Below the pieces are notes generated by a model, which was not told the origin of the DNA, searched no databases, and was given only the letters and a program-made list of their open reading frames with translations. A stretch of 64,000 nucleotides of DNA. It comes from Botrytis cinerea B05.10 (taxonomy: Eukaryota > Ascomycota > Leotiomycetes > Helotiales > Sclerotiniaceae). Within the stretch, counting starts at the first letter, position 1. Each line of letters opens with the position of its first letter. Of this stretch, positions 24,773 through 34,657 are shown in pieces. The stretch spans positions 434,001 to 498,000 of the forward strand of contig NC_037319.1 of assembly GCF_000143535.2 (NCBI RefSeq), in the 5' to 3' direction. Position numbers and translations under genes: made by a program.

Positions 24773-26424
24773 TGTGAAGTGATCTCTCAAATTGAGTTAG
24801 GATAGAAGGTATCAAAAGGGGAGAAAAATCAGGCACCACCTTTATATGTCGTGCAATTGAGTTGAATTCAAGAAATTCAAATAGATGAGAAGGAATAAAG
24901 AGAGATGAATATATACGAGATAATGACCAAGAAGAATTCTCGAGGTCTAAAAAGTAATCTCGTCTTTGATATCCAATTGCTTTCTCTTGTATGTTCTGGA
25001 TTCCTTCTATAGAAAAAAGATGCAGCTATCATTTTCTCTGCAAAACAGAGCCTCCTTTCAGAGCAGTATAGTAATGATGATCCATGACGTGGCAAGATCA
25101 ACTCTAGCCGGGGAATAGTTTTCACGTAATTTCGCATCACAATTCCTATCCCGTGTCTGACTTTACCAAAACTAAACCCTCACATCGTACTGACGAATGT
25201 AATTTTGCATGAGTGATAGACACAACGGATTCACCATGTGATCAGTTTATCAAAAAGAAAGGTGTAAAAAAGAATGTGAGTTTCAAGAGAACTTGAAGCT
25301 GAAAAAGCTTAGAATTTGTAATTCCGGGGTAACTGAAACTGGATAGTGGATACCCGTCGCAGCGAGAAAGATCTGCAAGGAGAAAAGGGTTGAGGGGGTT
25401 GGGGAGAGCTAGCAAGTGACGCAAGCAAAGCTAGCCGAATTAGATCAAGGGAGAAAATGGCTTGATGCACTGACTCGGACATGATAGATATACTTTTATC
25501 ATAGGCTTTAGCGAAGCACTAATCAATATGACATAATGCGTCAGATGTGGGGATGTATTTGTACTATAAAGTAGCTACTTCCTATAGAGTCTAGGTAGTA
25601 ATTGATACCACCAACTTTATGAAAAACCTCCTGTCATGGATATAAAGATAATATCAAACAATAAAAGGTGTTTCATGAACAGAATATACCCGAACAATCA
25701 ATACAATCATCCCTCCAACCATCTCACCTCTAATACTTCTCTAACACTCCCTCTCCAAACCTTCATCCATCAACTCCATTCCCACACCATCCAAACCCTC
25801 CCCGTCAAAAAGAAGAAGGGGAAACCCCCACCCCCAAAAACCGAAACACCAGAGTACTGATATACAGCCTAGATTTCCACAGTATAAAAGAGAGTCCTCT
25901 CTATATCCAGTAATCACAATTTCCAAAACCAATCAGAAAGTCTTGTTTTGTATCATATCAGAGACAAAGGGCTCTCTCGTCCGCATATTGAGTTCGCAAT
26001 GTGTATAGTGTATAGTGTATAGTGTGCTGGGTAAGTTGGGTAAGTAGACTATATAAGTGAATGATTTAACTTCATTGCGCGAAAGAAAGGTCAATTATAG
26101 ACTCTAGTCTTGGAAGTCTCCTGTGCCTTTGAATGAATTGAAGACTTTGGATTTGACACTTAAGAACATTCCAGTTAGATTGTATTCCAAACTATTGGAA
26201 AAAAATCCAGATGATATTCACGAATAGAAGGTTTTCGCGCGTTCAAGGGAAATTGTGAAGGATTTGAATACTGCAAATCGTATTGAAAAATGGAAGTACT
26301 GAAGAAGTGACCTAATATCGTTAACGCACTTTTGCAAATGTGAGATTATTTACAGAGCTTCTTCCCTCTCTATCTGTCTCTCTCACATTCCCCAGTCTCC
26401 CATTTCATCTCATTTCCCCTGTCG
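24773..26424. other. Intergenic interval between the methyltransferase and a 2EXR gene
   Basis: It holds the methyltransferase promoter on the left and the 3' flank of the 2EXR gene on the right. A short tandem GTGTATA repeat lies at about 26000-26022. No gene is supported. Confidence 0.4.
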
Positions 26425-27270
26425 CTAATCCCCTTCATGATCATCCAAACTCCGACTAGCCTCCAACTCTCTAATTCTCTCCGACCGTCTCGGCTTAACA
26501 TAAACCTCATACCCATCTCTCTGATCCTCCACTCTCCATCCCATCTCCTTATTTCCCAACTCCACACATTTGTACGTAAGATCTTCTCCCCACTTCTCCC
26601 TCCATCTCGTGTTTAGGATCTTGATCTTCTGATCCCATCTAAAACATCCCTCCTTAAGCTCCAATCTCTTCAAATTACTCAAGCGGGAAATCATCTCCGT
26701 AGTGCTTTTGAATAGACAAGGTTCCCCTAAGATCAAAAACTTGAGCTTTTCCTCCATCTTAGCAATATCAAGACCTCGAGATAATGGAATCTGAAAATTC
26801 TTCAGCATTTGTAAACTCCCTTGGAATAATTTGGTGGCGCGATCAGATTGTATGTATAGAGTGTCCTTTTCCCAATTAAAGTATATCGGATTTCTCAAAC
26901 AACGTGCGAATTCGAGTCCATATTCCTTGCGCGCAACTTCTCTCGCCATAATGTTAACATGTAGAAGCGCTGGTAAGGTAGTCTTTACAGCGAGCTTTGC
27001 ACTTTTGTATTTGCCTCCATATTTCTCTCCTGCGTACCATTCCCGAGTCCATTCATCAGGTTCGTCAACGAGAATCTCGACGGCCCTGAAAGAGATAATT
27101 CGGCCTTCGGGAAGAGCTTCTTTGAAAATCATGTTTTGTAGTTCAGGGGCTAGCTTTCCGAATTGATGAAACTTTGCTTTTTGATTCATGGGACGTCGAG
27201 GTCGGATGTAGGTAGCCATGTCGGTGGGTTTGACATTATTCTCGAGAAGGTGTTGACATGGTTGATTCAT
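26425..27270 (-). CDS. 2EXR-domain protein (uncharacterised fungal family)
   Basis: A single-exon gene of 281 residues. The segment FHQFGKLAPELQNMIFKEAL (about residues 34-53) is the start of the 2EXR domain, a large expanded family in Pezizomycotina whose opening looks like an F-box (F..F..LP.E...I...) but whose function is unknown. Downstream the domain continues with PALLHVNIMAREVARKEYGL and YFNWEKDTLYIQS, the usual conserved blocks. The C-terminus is basic and charged (KPRRSERIRELEASR). The first ATG at 27270 is used; a second Met follows at residue 18. A possible upstream gene on the same strand ends only 3 nt before this ATG, so the two could share a transcript or the 2EXR start could lie further in. 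A second 2EXR gene lies at 42.8-44.6 kb. Confidence 0.85.
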   Translation of the reverse strand: MNQPCQHLLENNVKPTDMATYIRPRRPMNQKAKFHQFGKLAPELQNMIFKEALPEGRIISFRAVEILVDEPDEWTREWYAGEKYGGKYKSAKLAVKTTLPALLHVNIMAREVARKEYGLEFARCLRNPIYFNWEKDTLYIQSDRATKLFQGSLQMLKNFQIPLSRGLDIAKMEEKLKFLILGEPCLFKSTTEMISRLSNLKRLELKEGCFRWDQKIKILNTRWREKWGEDLTYKCVELGNKEMGWRVEDQRDGYEVYVKPRRSERIRELEASRSLDDHEGD

Positions 27271-27273
27271 GAT

Positions 27274-27690
27274 TTAAATGGAAGCGGGGTACTCGCAGAT
27301 GATGAGATGGATTAGCTGTTGTTTTAAAGTTTTCAAGATCGAGGGATCTATATTGCCAGGCAGATAAAGAGATCCTCGAGAGTGTCTATCAATAGAATGT
27401 TAGAAAAAGAGCATTTTAATGAGTTCTTCCAGCGCCTTTTCATCAAGTAGACAGAAAAGAATGGCAAAAACTAGAATGCAGTAATCCTTCGTAGGAAACT
27501 CTAAAACTTACTGAATAAATTGACGGCGATCTCTCAAAATGATTGCCAGGTCGGTTTCAGGCCGACTTGTAAAATCGAAGATGACCCCATTTCGAAACTG
27601 ATCTCTATGATTAAGTAAAAAGAATTGATCGACGCGTTCGCGCCGTGATTTGTTTCCAGCGCGAATTGAAAAACGCTCAGCCTTTCCCCT
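27274..27690 (-). CDS. Possible 3' end of an unrecognised spliced gene
   Basis: Two minus-strand open segments join in frame: 27690-27512 (59 codons plus 2 nt) and 27385-27274, with stop TAA at 27276-27274. The intron between them has donor GTAAGT, a branch-like CTAAC and acceptor GATAG, 126 nt. The predicted sequence looks protein-like (for example VDQFFLLNHRDQFRNG and GSLYLPGNIDP), but I recognise no family. The first segment has no ATG; an acceptor TAG at 27691-27693 could join it to upstream exons between 27700 and 28040, where several alternative frames exist and I could not settle the model. The stop lies 3 nt upstream of the 2EXR start codon. Chance open frames remain possible. Confidence 0.33.
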
Positions 27691-28048
27691 CTACTCTCAA
27701 ATCACATGTATAGCCTCGTGCACGGCTGAGAGCTCGTGAAAGTCATGAGCCGATCTTGGGCAATTCCTTGGTGAAAATTTGTATAGATGAGTTGTTCTAG
27801 AATATGTTGTAGCCTCGGTAGCCTTGCCGTTTGCTCTTGCTGTTTGAGTCGATTTGAGCCTTGCACTCTCAGCTGAAGCTTAATGGTGTCTCGAAAGGTG
27901 CATATCCAATCTTCATGTCTTGCAGAGTGTACGAGCAATTATGAAACAGCCAATACGATGATAACAATTGAGGATACAGATGTTCCATATTCTTCTGCGA
28001 GCTCAAGTTACCTAGTACATATCCATGGTGCATGTCTAGAATTGCCTT

Positions 28049-29209
28049 CTATTTTGCAGCTACCGCGAGAACGTCTGCGACCATCCTCATGTTCACGGGA
28101 CACTCAATACCCAACTCTTGTGCCCTTCTTACAATGTATCCATTGATGTAATGGATTTCTGTTTCACTGCCCGTACTAACATCTTGAAGCATAGAACTTC
28201 GATTTTGTGCAGTAGCCGAGGCAACATTCAGAATGGCGTTTCGCAGACTTTCTCTTGAAAACCTTTCTTTCAAGCCTGGAAGTCCTTGAAGTTCTGGAAG
28301 TGAACAAAAGACTTGACTTATTTCGGATATCAAACCGTCAAAGTCACTTCCCACGCTTCCAGCCATAGAAGATTCCACAATCATACCGTTCAAACAATCG
28401 TTCAAGGCAGTGAGAGGGTTTATCACTGCATTTACAGCCAACTTTTGCAATTGAAGGAGTTTGAATTCGTCCCAAGGAACCTCACTCGCGCCGAGAAGTT
28501 TAGAATCAATGACTTGTTGCAAAAGATAGCTTCCATACGAAGTCTTCTCATTGTGAACTCCTGGATTTCCAATAATGACGGCACCATGGCCAGCAAAGAC
28601 CGCTGCGAAGTCGTCTGTTCGATAAACGCCATGGGATGCTATACCAAATAAATAATGTGGTCTTTCTTTAGGGTTTGGGAAGACTCTCTTGTTGACTTCT
28701 TCAACCACTCCCATACCGTTATGTATGAAGATTATAGTTGACAAATGGGTCAATCGATGTCTGATCATCGAAAGTGCCTCAGCCATTTTGTGAGATTTCG
28801 TCGTGACTATCAGATTGGAAATATACTTCATATCTGGGGGACTTGGAAGATCATTCATGGATACAAGCTCTGCACGGTAATGGCCCTCCCAGTTCCAAAC
28901 GCCACCATAACGAATCCCAATCCTGGGTCCTTTGACTTTGGTGATTTCATATAGATTCGGGCGATGGAGTAGCAACGTGAGAGGAGGGGGCTTTGATTTT
29001 GTAGCTAATGAGTGCGCAAAGAGCTTTCCCAAATTTCCAAGACCCAGGATGTGTATGGTAGGATCCATTTTCGAGGTATTTGCATTTTGAGAATGATGGG
29101 TTTGCAAATTAGTTTTCTGTCGCGTGAATTGTATAGAGGGAGTCAATGTACATCTGTAGATTCTTTTGAAACCTGGGCGTTTACAATGTGTGAAGTAGGA
29201 GGGGAACAT
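28049..29209 (-). CDS. 2-dehydropantoate 2-reductase (ketopantoate reductase, ApbA/PanE family)
   Basis: The family reduces ketopantoate to pantoate with NADPH in pantothenate/CoA synthesis; fungal genomes also hold paralogues with unproven substrates. It is a single-exon gene. The Rossmann motif IHILGLGNLGKLFAHSLA begins three residues after the Met at 29068, giving a 339-residue enzyme of normal size. The C-terminal ApbA domain includes KLLQLQKLAVNAVINPLTAL, with the conserved Lys and Asn of the active site region, and the motif around ETEIHYINGYIVRRAQELGI. An upstream in-frame ATG at 29209 would add 47 mostly basic and hydroxylated residues lacking acids until Asp, which could be a mitochondrial presequence. 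Which start is used is open. The gene diverges from ARB1, with 940 bp between them. Confidence 0.9.
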   Translation of the reverse strand: MFPSYFTHCKRPGFKRIYRCTLTPSIQFTRQKTNLQTHHSQNANTSKMDPTIHILGLGNLGKLFAHSLATKSKPPPLTLLLHRPNLYEITKVKGPRIGIRYGGVWNWEGHYRAELVSMNDLPSPPDMKYISNLIVTTKSHKMAEALSMIRHRLTHLSTIIFIHNGMGVVEEVNKRVFPNPKERPHYLFGIASHGVYRTDDFAAVFAGHGAVIIGNPGVHNEKTSYGSYLLQQVIDSKLLGASEVPWDEFKLLQLQKLAVNAVINPLTALNDCLNGMIVESSMAGSVGSDFDGLISEISQVFCSLPELQGLPGLKERFSRESLRNAILNVASATAQNRSSMLQDVSTGSETEIHYINGYIVRRAQELGIECPVNMRMVADVLAVAAK

Positions 29210-30149
29210 TGCATCACTCTCACCATTTGTTGTCACAGAACAGACAAATCATGTTGTTGTTGATCTGTATGATGACTAAGCTATCTGCACAGTTGGTACT
29301 CCATGGTGACCATATTTTCTGCTTGTCTCTGATAAACTTTGAAGGATATGTATGCATTGCTTTCTCTACACCACTAGTATTGGCACGAGGAAGAACTCTA
29401 ATTAACAAGTGAGTCGTGATATTGAGAGTAAAATGGTGATCCAAGAGCGATGGACAGAAAGTTAGAATTTTGCACTGTGCAGAGCGAAGTTCGACCAGTC
29501 AGACGGTGTGGCAATTAAGGAGAAAGCCCTTGGCACGTGATCTTATCCACTCGCTATCTACGTCAGATTATTTTTAGCGTATCGCCTTGGAATGTGAAAT
29601 TAGAGCGACCTGACTGGCGGACTGGGTGGGAAGAAAGATCACGGGGAGTGTATTTAGCATAATCTGTTCATGTAGATTTATGGTACTATACTTACGAGCT
29701 AGTTACTAGGAAGATTGATACGTTTTTGCTATATTGTTCCGAGTCACTAGCTAATATAAAAACTTTGCACACTCCTTTCGAATCCAGATCCTTCTTCAAG
29801 ACAAACATAAATGTATGTCCTAAAGATCAGAATAAAAGTCGACGACTACGAGTGTGAAATCTACATCTGTATTGCATGGAGAACTCACTCGGTATTCATA
29901 GAACCACCCTCGAAGATCACTACGATCCGCATATCCCCTGCAAATTCAGGCGACACTAACTTAATCGATAATGAAAAAGCCTTGAAGTATTAGTGTAAGA
30001 AAAAACCCCACCAAAAGATTTCTCCCCACCATCATTACGATCATCCTGAAAAAAAGGTCAACCCGATAAAAAAAGAAAAGAAAGAAATTCAAGAATTTCT
30101 TCCTTTACCAATCGATTATTATCACGATACCTTCAAATAATTAATCAAC
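29210..30149. promoter_or_regulatory. Divergent promoter region between ketopantoate reductase and ARB1
   Basis: The 940 bp must carry both promoters. The 150 bp before ARB1 is A-rich with CCCCACC blocks (about 30005-30035), usual in highly expressed fungal genes. No specific factor site is called. Confidence 0.35.
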
Positions 30150-32142
30150 ATGGTTTCAGCATCAAAAGCCGCTCGTGATGCGAAGAGGGCCGCCGAAGGA
30201 AAGCCAGCAAAGAAGACTGTTGCTTCCAAGTCAAAGGCTGGCTCCAAGGCTGCATCTGGCACCACAACACCTGGCGAATTAGCCGTCGACGCCGACGGAA
30301 ATGTTCTCCCTGATGACGAGCAACCTGCGACAAAGGATATGGATGAAGTCAAGAGATTGGCAGCACAAATGGATAAGCACGGTCTCTCTGATCGTGTTAC
30401 AACTGGTGTTCTCAGCTCCCTCAAGCAAAGTCGTGACGTTAAGATTACCTCCGCATCGCTGGTTTTCCACGGTCGTGTCCTTTTGAACGACACAACCATG
30501 GAACTTACATACGGACGTCGTTATGGTCTTTTGGGAGAGAACGGTTGCGGAAAGTCTACTCTTCTCAAAGCTATCGATATGCGCGAATACCCTGTCCCAG
30601 ATCACGTCGATATCTACTTATTAAACGAGGGTGCTCCTCCCAGTGACTTGGGGGCCTTGGAATGGGTCGTCAGAGAAGCCGAGAATGAGATGAAGAGACT
30701 CGATGACGAAGCTGAGCGTTTGTTGGAAGAAGAAGGACCAGAATCTCCAGTCCTTTTGGATCTCTACGAGGTAAGATTTTTTCAAAGATAAGATATACGG
30801 TGTACTTTATTAACAGAAAACAGCGTATGGATACCATGGATCCATCTACTTTCTCGACTCGTGCTTCCCTCATCTTGACTGGTCTCGGTTTCAACAAGGT
30901 CACTATCCACAAGAAGACCAAGGATATGTCTGGAGGATGGCGTATGCGTGTCGCTTTGGCTAAAGCTCTTTTCGTCAAGCCTTCCCTTCTCCTTCTCGAC
31001 GACCCCACCGCACATTTGGATTTGGAAGCCTGCGTGTGGTTGGAGGAATACTTGAAGAAATGGGACCGAACTCTTATCCTTGTTTCTCACTCCATGGATT
31101 TCCTCAACGGTGTATGCACCAACATGATCGATATGCGCTCAAGACAACTCATCTACTATGGTGGTAACTACGATTCTTATGCCAAGACTAGATATGAACA
31201 AGAGGTCAACCAAATGAAGGCCTACCAAAAGCAACAGGATGAAATTGTTCACATTAAGAAATTCATCGCTTCAGCTGGTACATATGCCAACTTGGTCAGA
31301 CAAGCCAAATCTAGACAAAAGATTTTGGACAAGATGGAGGCCGATGGTTTCATTCAAAAGGTTGAGGAAGATCGTGTCTTCACTTTCAGATTTGCAGATG
31401 TCGAGAAACTTCCACCCCCAGTTTTGTCTTTCGATGATGTTACTTTCTCATACTCGGGTGATTCCAAGGATGATCTCTACAGAAACCTCGACCTTGGTGT
31501 TGACATGGACTCCCGTACCGCTCTCGTCGGACCTAACGGTGTTGGTAAATCTACTCTGCTCCGTCTTATGACCGGAAAGCTTTCTCCTACTGGAGGAACT
31601 GTTTCCCGTCACACACATTTGAAGATGGGTGTTTACTCTCAACATTCTTCTGAACAATTGGATCTTACCAAGTCCGCATTGGACTTCGTCAGAGATAAGT
31701 ATGCTTCCAAGAGTCAAGATTACCAATACTGGCGTCAACAACTCGGAAAGTATGGTCTCAGTGGTGAATCACAAACCGCCTTGATGGGTACCCTTTCCGA
31801 AGGACAAAAGTCCAGAATTGTTTTTGCTTTGTTGGCTATCGATGGACCAAACATGTTATTGTTGGATGAACCTACCAACGGTTTGGATATCCCTACTATT
31901 GACAGTTTGGCTGATGCCATTAATGCTTTCACCGGTGGTGTTGTTGTTGTTTCTCACGATTTCAGGTAAGGATTCTTGACACGGGTTGAATGAAACACAT
32001 GCTAATAATGTACAGATTACTCGATAAGATTGCCAAGGACATTATGGTATGCGAGAACCAAACCATTAAGAGATGGGATGGTACTATTGCCGAGTACAAG
32101 AACCACTTGAGAAAGAAGATGGTTTCTGCAGGTGCAGTTTAA
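30150..32142 (+). CDS. ARB1: ABCF ATPase Arb1 (ABCF2-type), ribosome biogenesis factor
   Basis: Arb1 is a soluble twin-ABC ATPase needed for 40S and 60S ribosome biogenesis and export. Exons are 30150-30770, 30824-31965 and 32016-32142, with 53- and 50-nt introns; the product has 629 residues. The basic Ala/Lys-rich N-terminus leads into the first ABC domain with Walker [12 protein letters not shown] (about residue 130) and Walker [15 protein letters not shown] (about 265). The Asp in place of the usual catalytic Glu, and Ala instead of Asn, are also found in yeast Arb1, so they are family features. The linker contains [20 protein letters not shown], the ABCF signature helix. The second domain has Walker [13 protein letters not shown] (about 441), signature LSEGQKSR and Walker [12 protein letters not shown]. 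The acceptor at 30823 (AAACAG) was chosen because the nearer upstream AG breaks the frame. Confidence 0.96.
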
Positions 32143-33969
32143 AGTGGCTATATATTAACAAAATTCCGTCCAATATTCAGTCCAGAAACAAAAGTTTGAT
32201 TGATGCATCTACGGACGACTACACATATGGGGTGGCATTCACCAAGGGATATCCCTCTTATGACGCAAAAGTGAGGAGGCCGCGGAGGGACTCGGGCGGT
32301 GCAGGATTTGATAAAACACCGCTTTCTTTTGGTGGGATAGAATGCGAGTCTGTTTTAGATGGCGTTAATTCGGTGCAGAATTTACTGGAGAATGAAAGAT
32401 TATTAAATATACTTGTTGCTTTGATGTATGAAGAGTGATGTGAATGCTTTGTGTGTGATTGTACTCTACATGAGGAAATGCTGACGAGATTGTTTGGATT
32501 GTGAGTGATAGGGCTGAGATGTACGACTTGGATTGTCTTCCATACTGGATAATGAAGAAGTTACACATTAGAGGAAACGGACCAAGATTGAGGACGCGAT
32601 CGACAAGTTGGCGTTGGACAGATTAGCAGATTGTTCACAGATTCATGGTGGAGGGTGATGGATAGCTTTTTACAAGGTGGCAAATTCGACGTGGTGGATG
32701 GGGAATGAATGAATGAATGAATGAATGTGTTGGTGGCGTTGATGGTGACGGGGATGGTGGTTGTGGGGCTTGGGGCTTGGGGGGTGAGCTGAGGCTGGAT
32801 GTGGGTATTGTCGATTTATGAGTGTGTTTGTTGTTGTTGTTGTTGTGTGTGTAGAGAGGAGAGGAGAGGAGAGGAGAGGAGAGAGGAGAGAGTTGAGGGA
32901 AAGAGGAAAGAGGGAAGAGGGAATATTGTGTATTGTGTGTTGTGTATTGTGTATTGTTTATTGTATATTGTATATTGTATATAGTTGGGTTTGGTGGTGG
33001 GTGTCTGGATATATATAAAAATGGATGGGGTGGTGGGGAGGGAAGAGAGAAAGAGGGAAAGAGGGAAAGAGGGAAAGAGGGAAAGAGGGAGGTAGGTAGT
33101 GAAGACAGATCTCGGATTCTTGGACGATTCTTTGGATGGGCAAGTTCTTTTTCCCATTTGTTTTCTTTTCTTTTCTCTTTCTTTCCTTTGTCTTCCGTTC
33201 CTCTCTCTTTCCTTTCTTTCTTGTCCATTACCTGCATCGTCCTTTGTCCCTCCCCTCCCCTCCCCGACCTCAGCCTACCTCGCACATCCATGGGACCAAA
33301 GCTCACCCTCGAACATGCAGGGGTGGTTTCTTATTCTAGACCCATCGACCGACCAATCACGCAACCGGTACGATGTCATAACGTGAAAAGAACGCAGCTC
33401 GGAAATGTTCCCTCCCCCTCCCACTAGACCAGACCAGACTTCACTCCAAACTCCCCAAAATATTAAAACAAGAAGGGAACGCTTCCCTCCCGCGACACCT
33501 CCGCGAGTGAGATTAATACCGTCCAGAATCTGGCATGAATGGGAGGCTTTCTGCTCTCCTTTGTGCCCCCCCCAAGCAGATGAGAGCAAAAGTGTGCATT
33601 TGGATTTGGATTTTGGGGTGGAATGTGAAAAAGTAACATGCACATTTGTTTTAATTCGAGATGGTGTGTGTATCTAGGTACTGTTGCCAATAAAGTATAT
33701 CCTCCCATTTTGCCCATAGCAATACCGTACGAGGTAGCACGTCCAAGGAAATTCCAACCATCGTAGGGAAAAACATGGAATGCCGTGATAAGTTGCTTCT
33801 TCTCTAATCATCAATCGTCAATCGTCAATCGTCAATCGTCACTCATCACTCATCACTCATCAATCAATCGATCGATCAATCTAACCACCAACCCAATCTT
33901 CGGAACTCTCCTTAGACCTCACTCACAACTTACCTACCTTGACTCCATTAATCTTTTTTCTCTTTCACA

Positions 33970-34014
<45 letters not shown>

Positions 34015-34657
34015 GCTTTGGGCTGGCTGGCCGAAGTATTGTATGGTGATCTTTCAAACTCAAACTCAAACTCATATCGAATCCAATCCAATCCAATCCA
34101 ATCCTCTCCTCTCCTCTCTCCAATTCCTCTTTTTTCTCTCCAATACTTTATTAAGAACACGGTTTGACAATTCGAAGCCGCGGAAACGGCAATCGATCGC
34201 AATATTGTATCGATATACCTACATACCGACCTACCTGCCTGCCTGTCTAGGGACCTACCATTGTGATCACGTCCACGCATTGCTTTCCAACTATCCATTA
34301 CTTCTTCCTTTCCTTAATCAATTCACTCCAAACTTTGTCGTCCGATATATTCGACGTCTTCACGGTATACCTACTACATCGCGATTCATGGGAATGTCAT
34401 TTCTCTTCTTGGCTGTTGTTTGAGTGATTGATGATTGTGATAAGAGAGAAGTTTTTAATTTCGTTGTATCAATAACCCATCAAGAAAAAAAAAAAAGAAA
34501 ATACTCCAGTCGTCCCGTACCAATTCCAAATTCAGAGCCAAAATTCAAGAAATCCGAATCGTCTCATTCTCCTCGTTGTCGCATCGCAAACCTTCGGCAT
34601 CCTATCCATGGAGCGCTAAATCGATAAAACTATAAACTTCATACCTGGTTCTTATAT
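32143..34657. other. Repeat-rich interval and probable long 5' region of the INO80 gene
   Basis: This 2.5 kb between ARB1 and INO80 holds no recognisable protein. It is full of strand-asymmetric simple repeats: (GAAT)n at 32706-32726, (TTG)n at 32829-32846, GAGAG units at 32852-32890, TATTG-type repeats at 32923-32982, GAAAGAGG units at 33048-33090, TCAATCG/TCACTCA units at 33822-33865, (TC)19 at 33974-34011 and AATCC units at 34078-34102. The last kilobase is pyrimidine-rich on the plus strand, like fungal promoters and leaders of long transcripts. Confidence 0.55.
33974..34011 (+). repeat. (TC)19 dinucleotide repeat in the INO80 upstream region
   Basis: An uninterrupted TC run about 650 bp upstream of the INO80 ATG, within a longer pyrimidine-rich tract that typically marks core promoters in filamentous ascomycetes. 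Confidence 0.9.

Noticed and set aside
30990..31030. Asp instead of the catalytic Glu in the first ABC domain of Arb1 (DDPTAHLD), suggesting a dead ATPase site
   Set aside because: Yeast Arb1 has the same residues, so it is a family feature rather than a local defect.
32635..33427. Overlapping open frames of 110-220 codons on both strands upstream of INO80
   Set aside because: They arise from simple repeats (Ser/Pro/Phe on one strand, Glu/Arg/Gly or Cys/Val/Tyr on the other) and contain no domain or splice logic.
33785..34423. 212-codon plus-strand frame with [13 protein letters not shown] content
   Set aside because: Produced by the (TC)n tract and neighbouring repeats; it lies in the probable INO80 leader.
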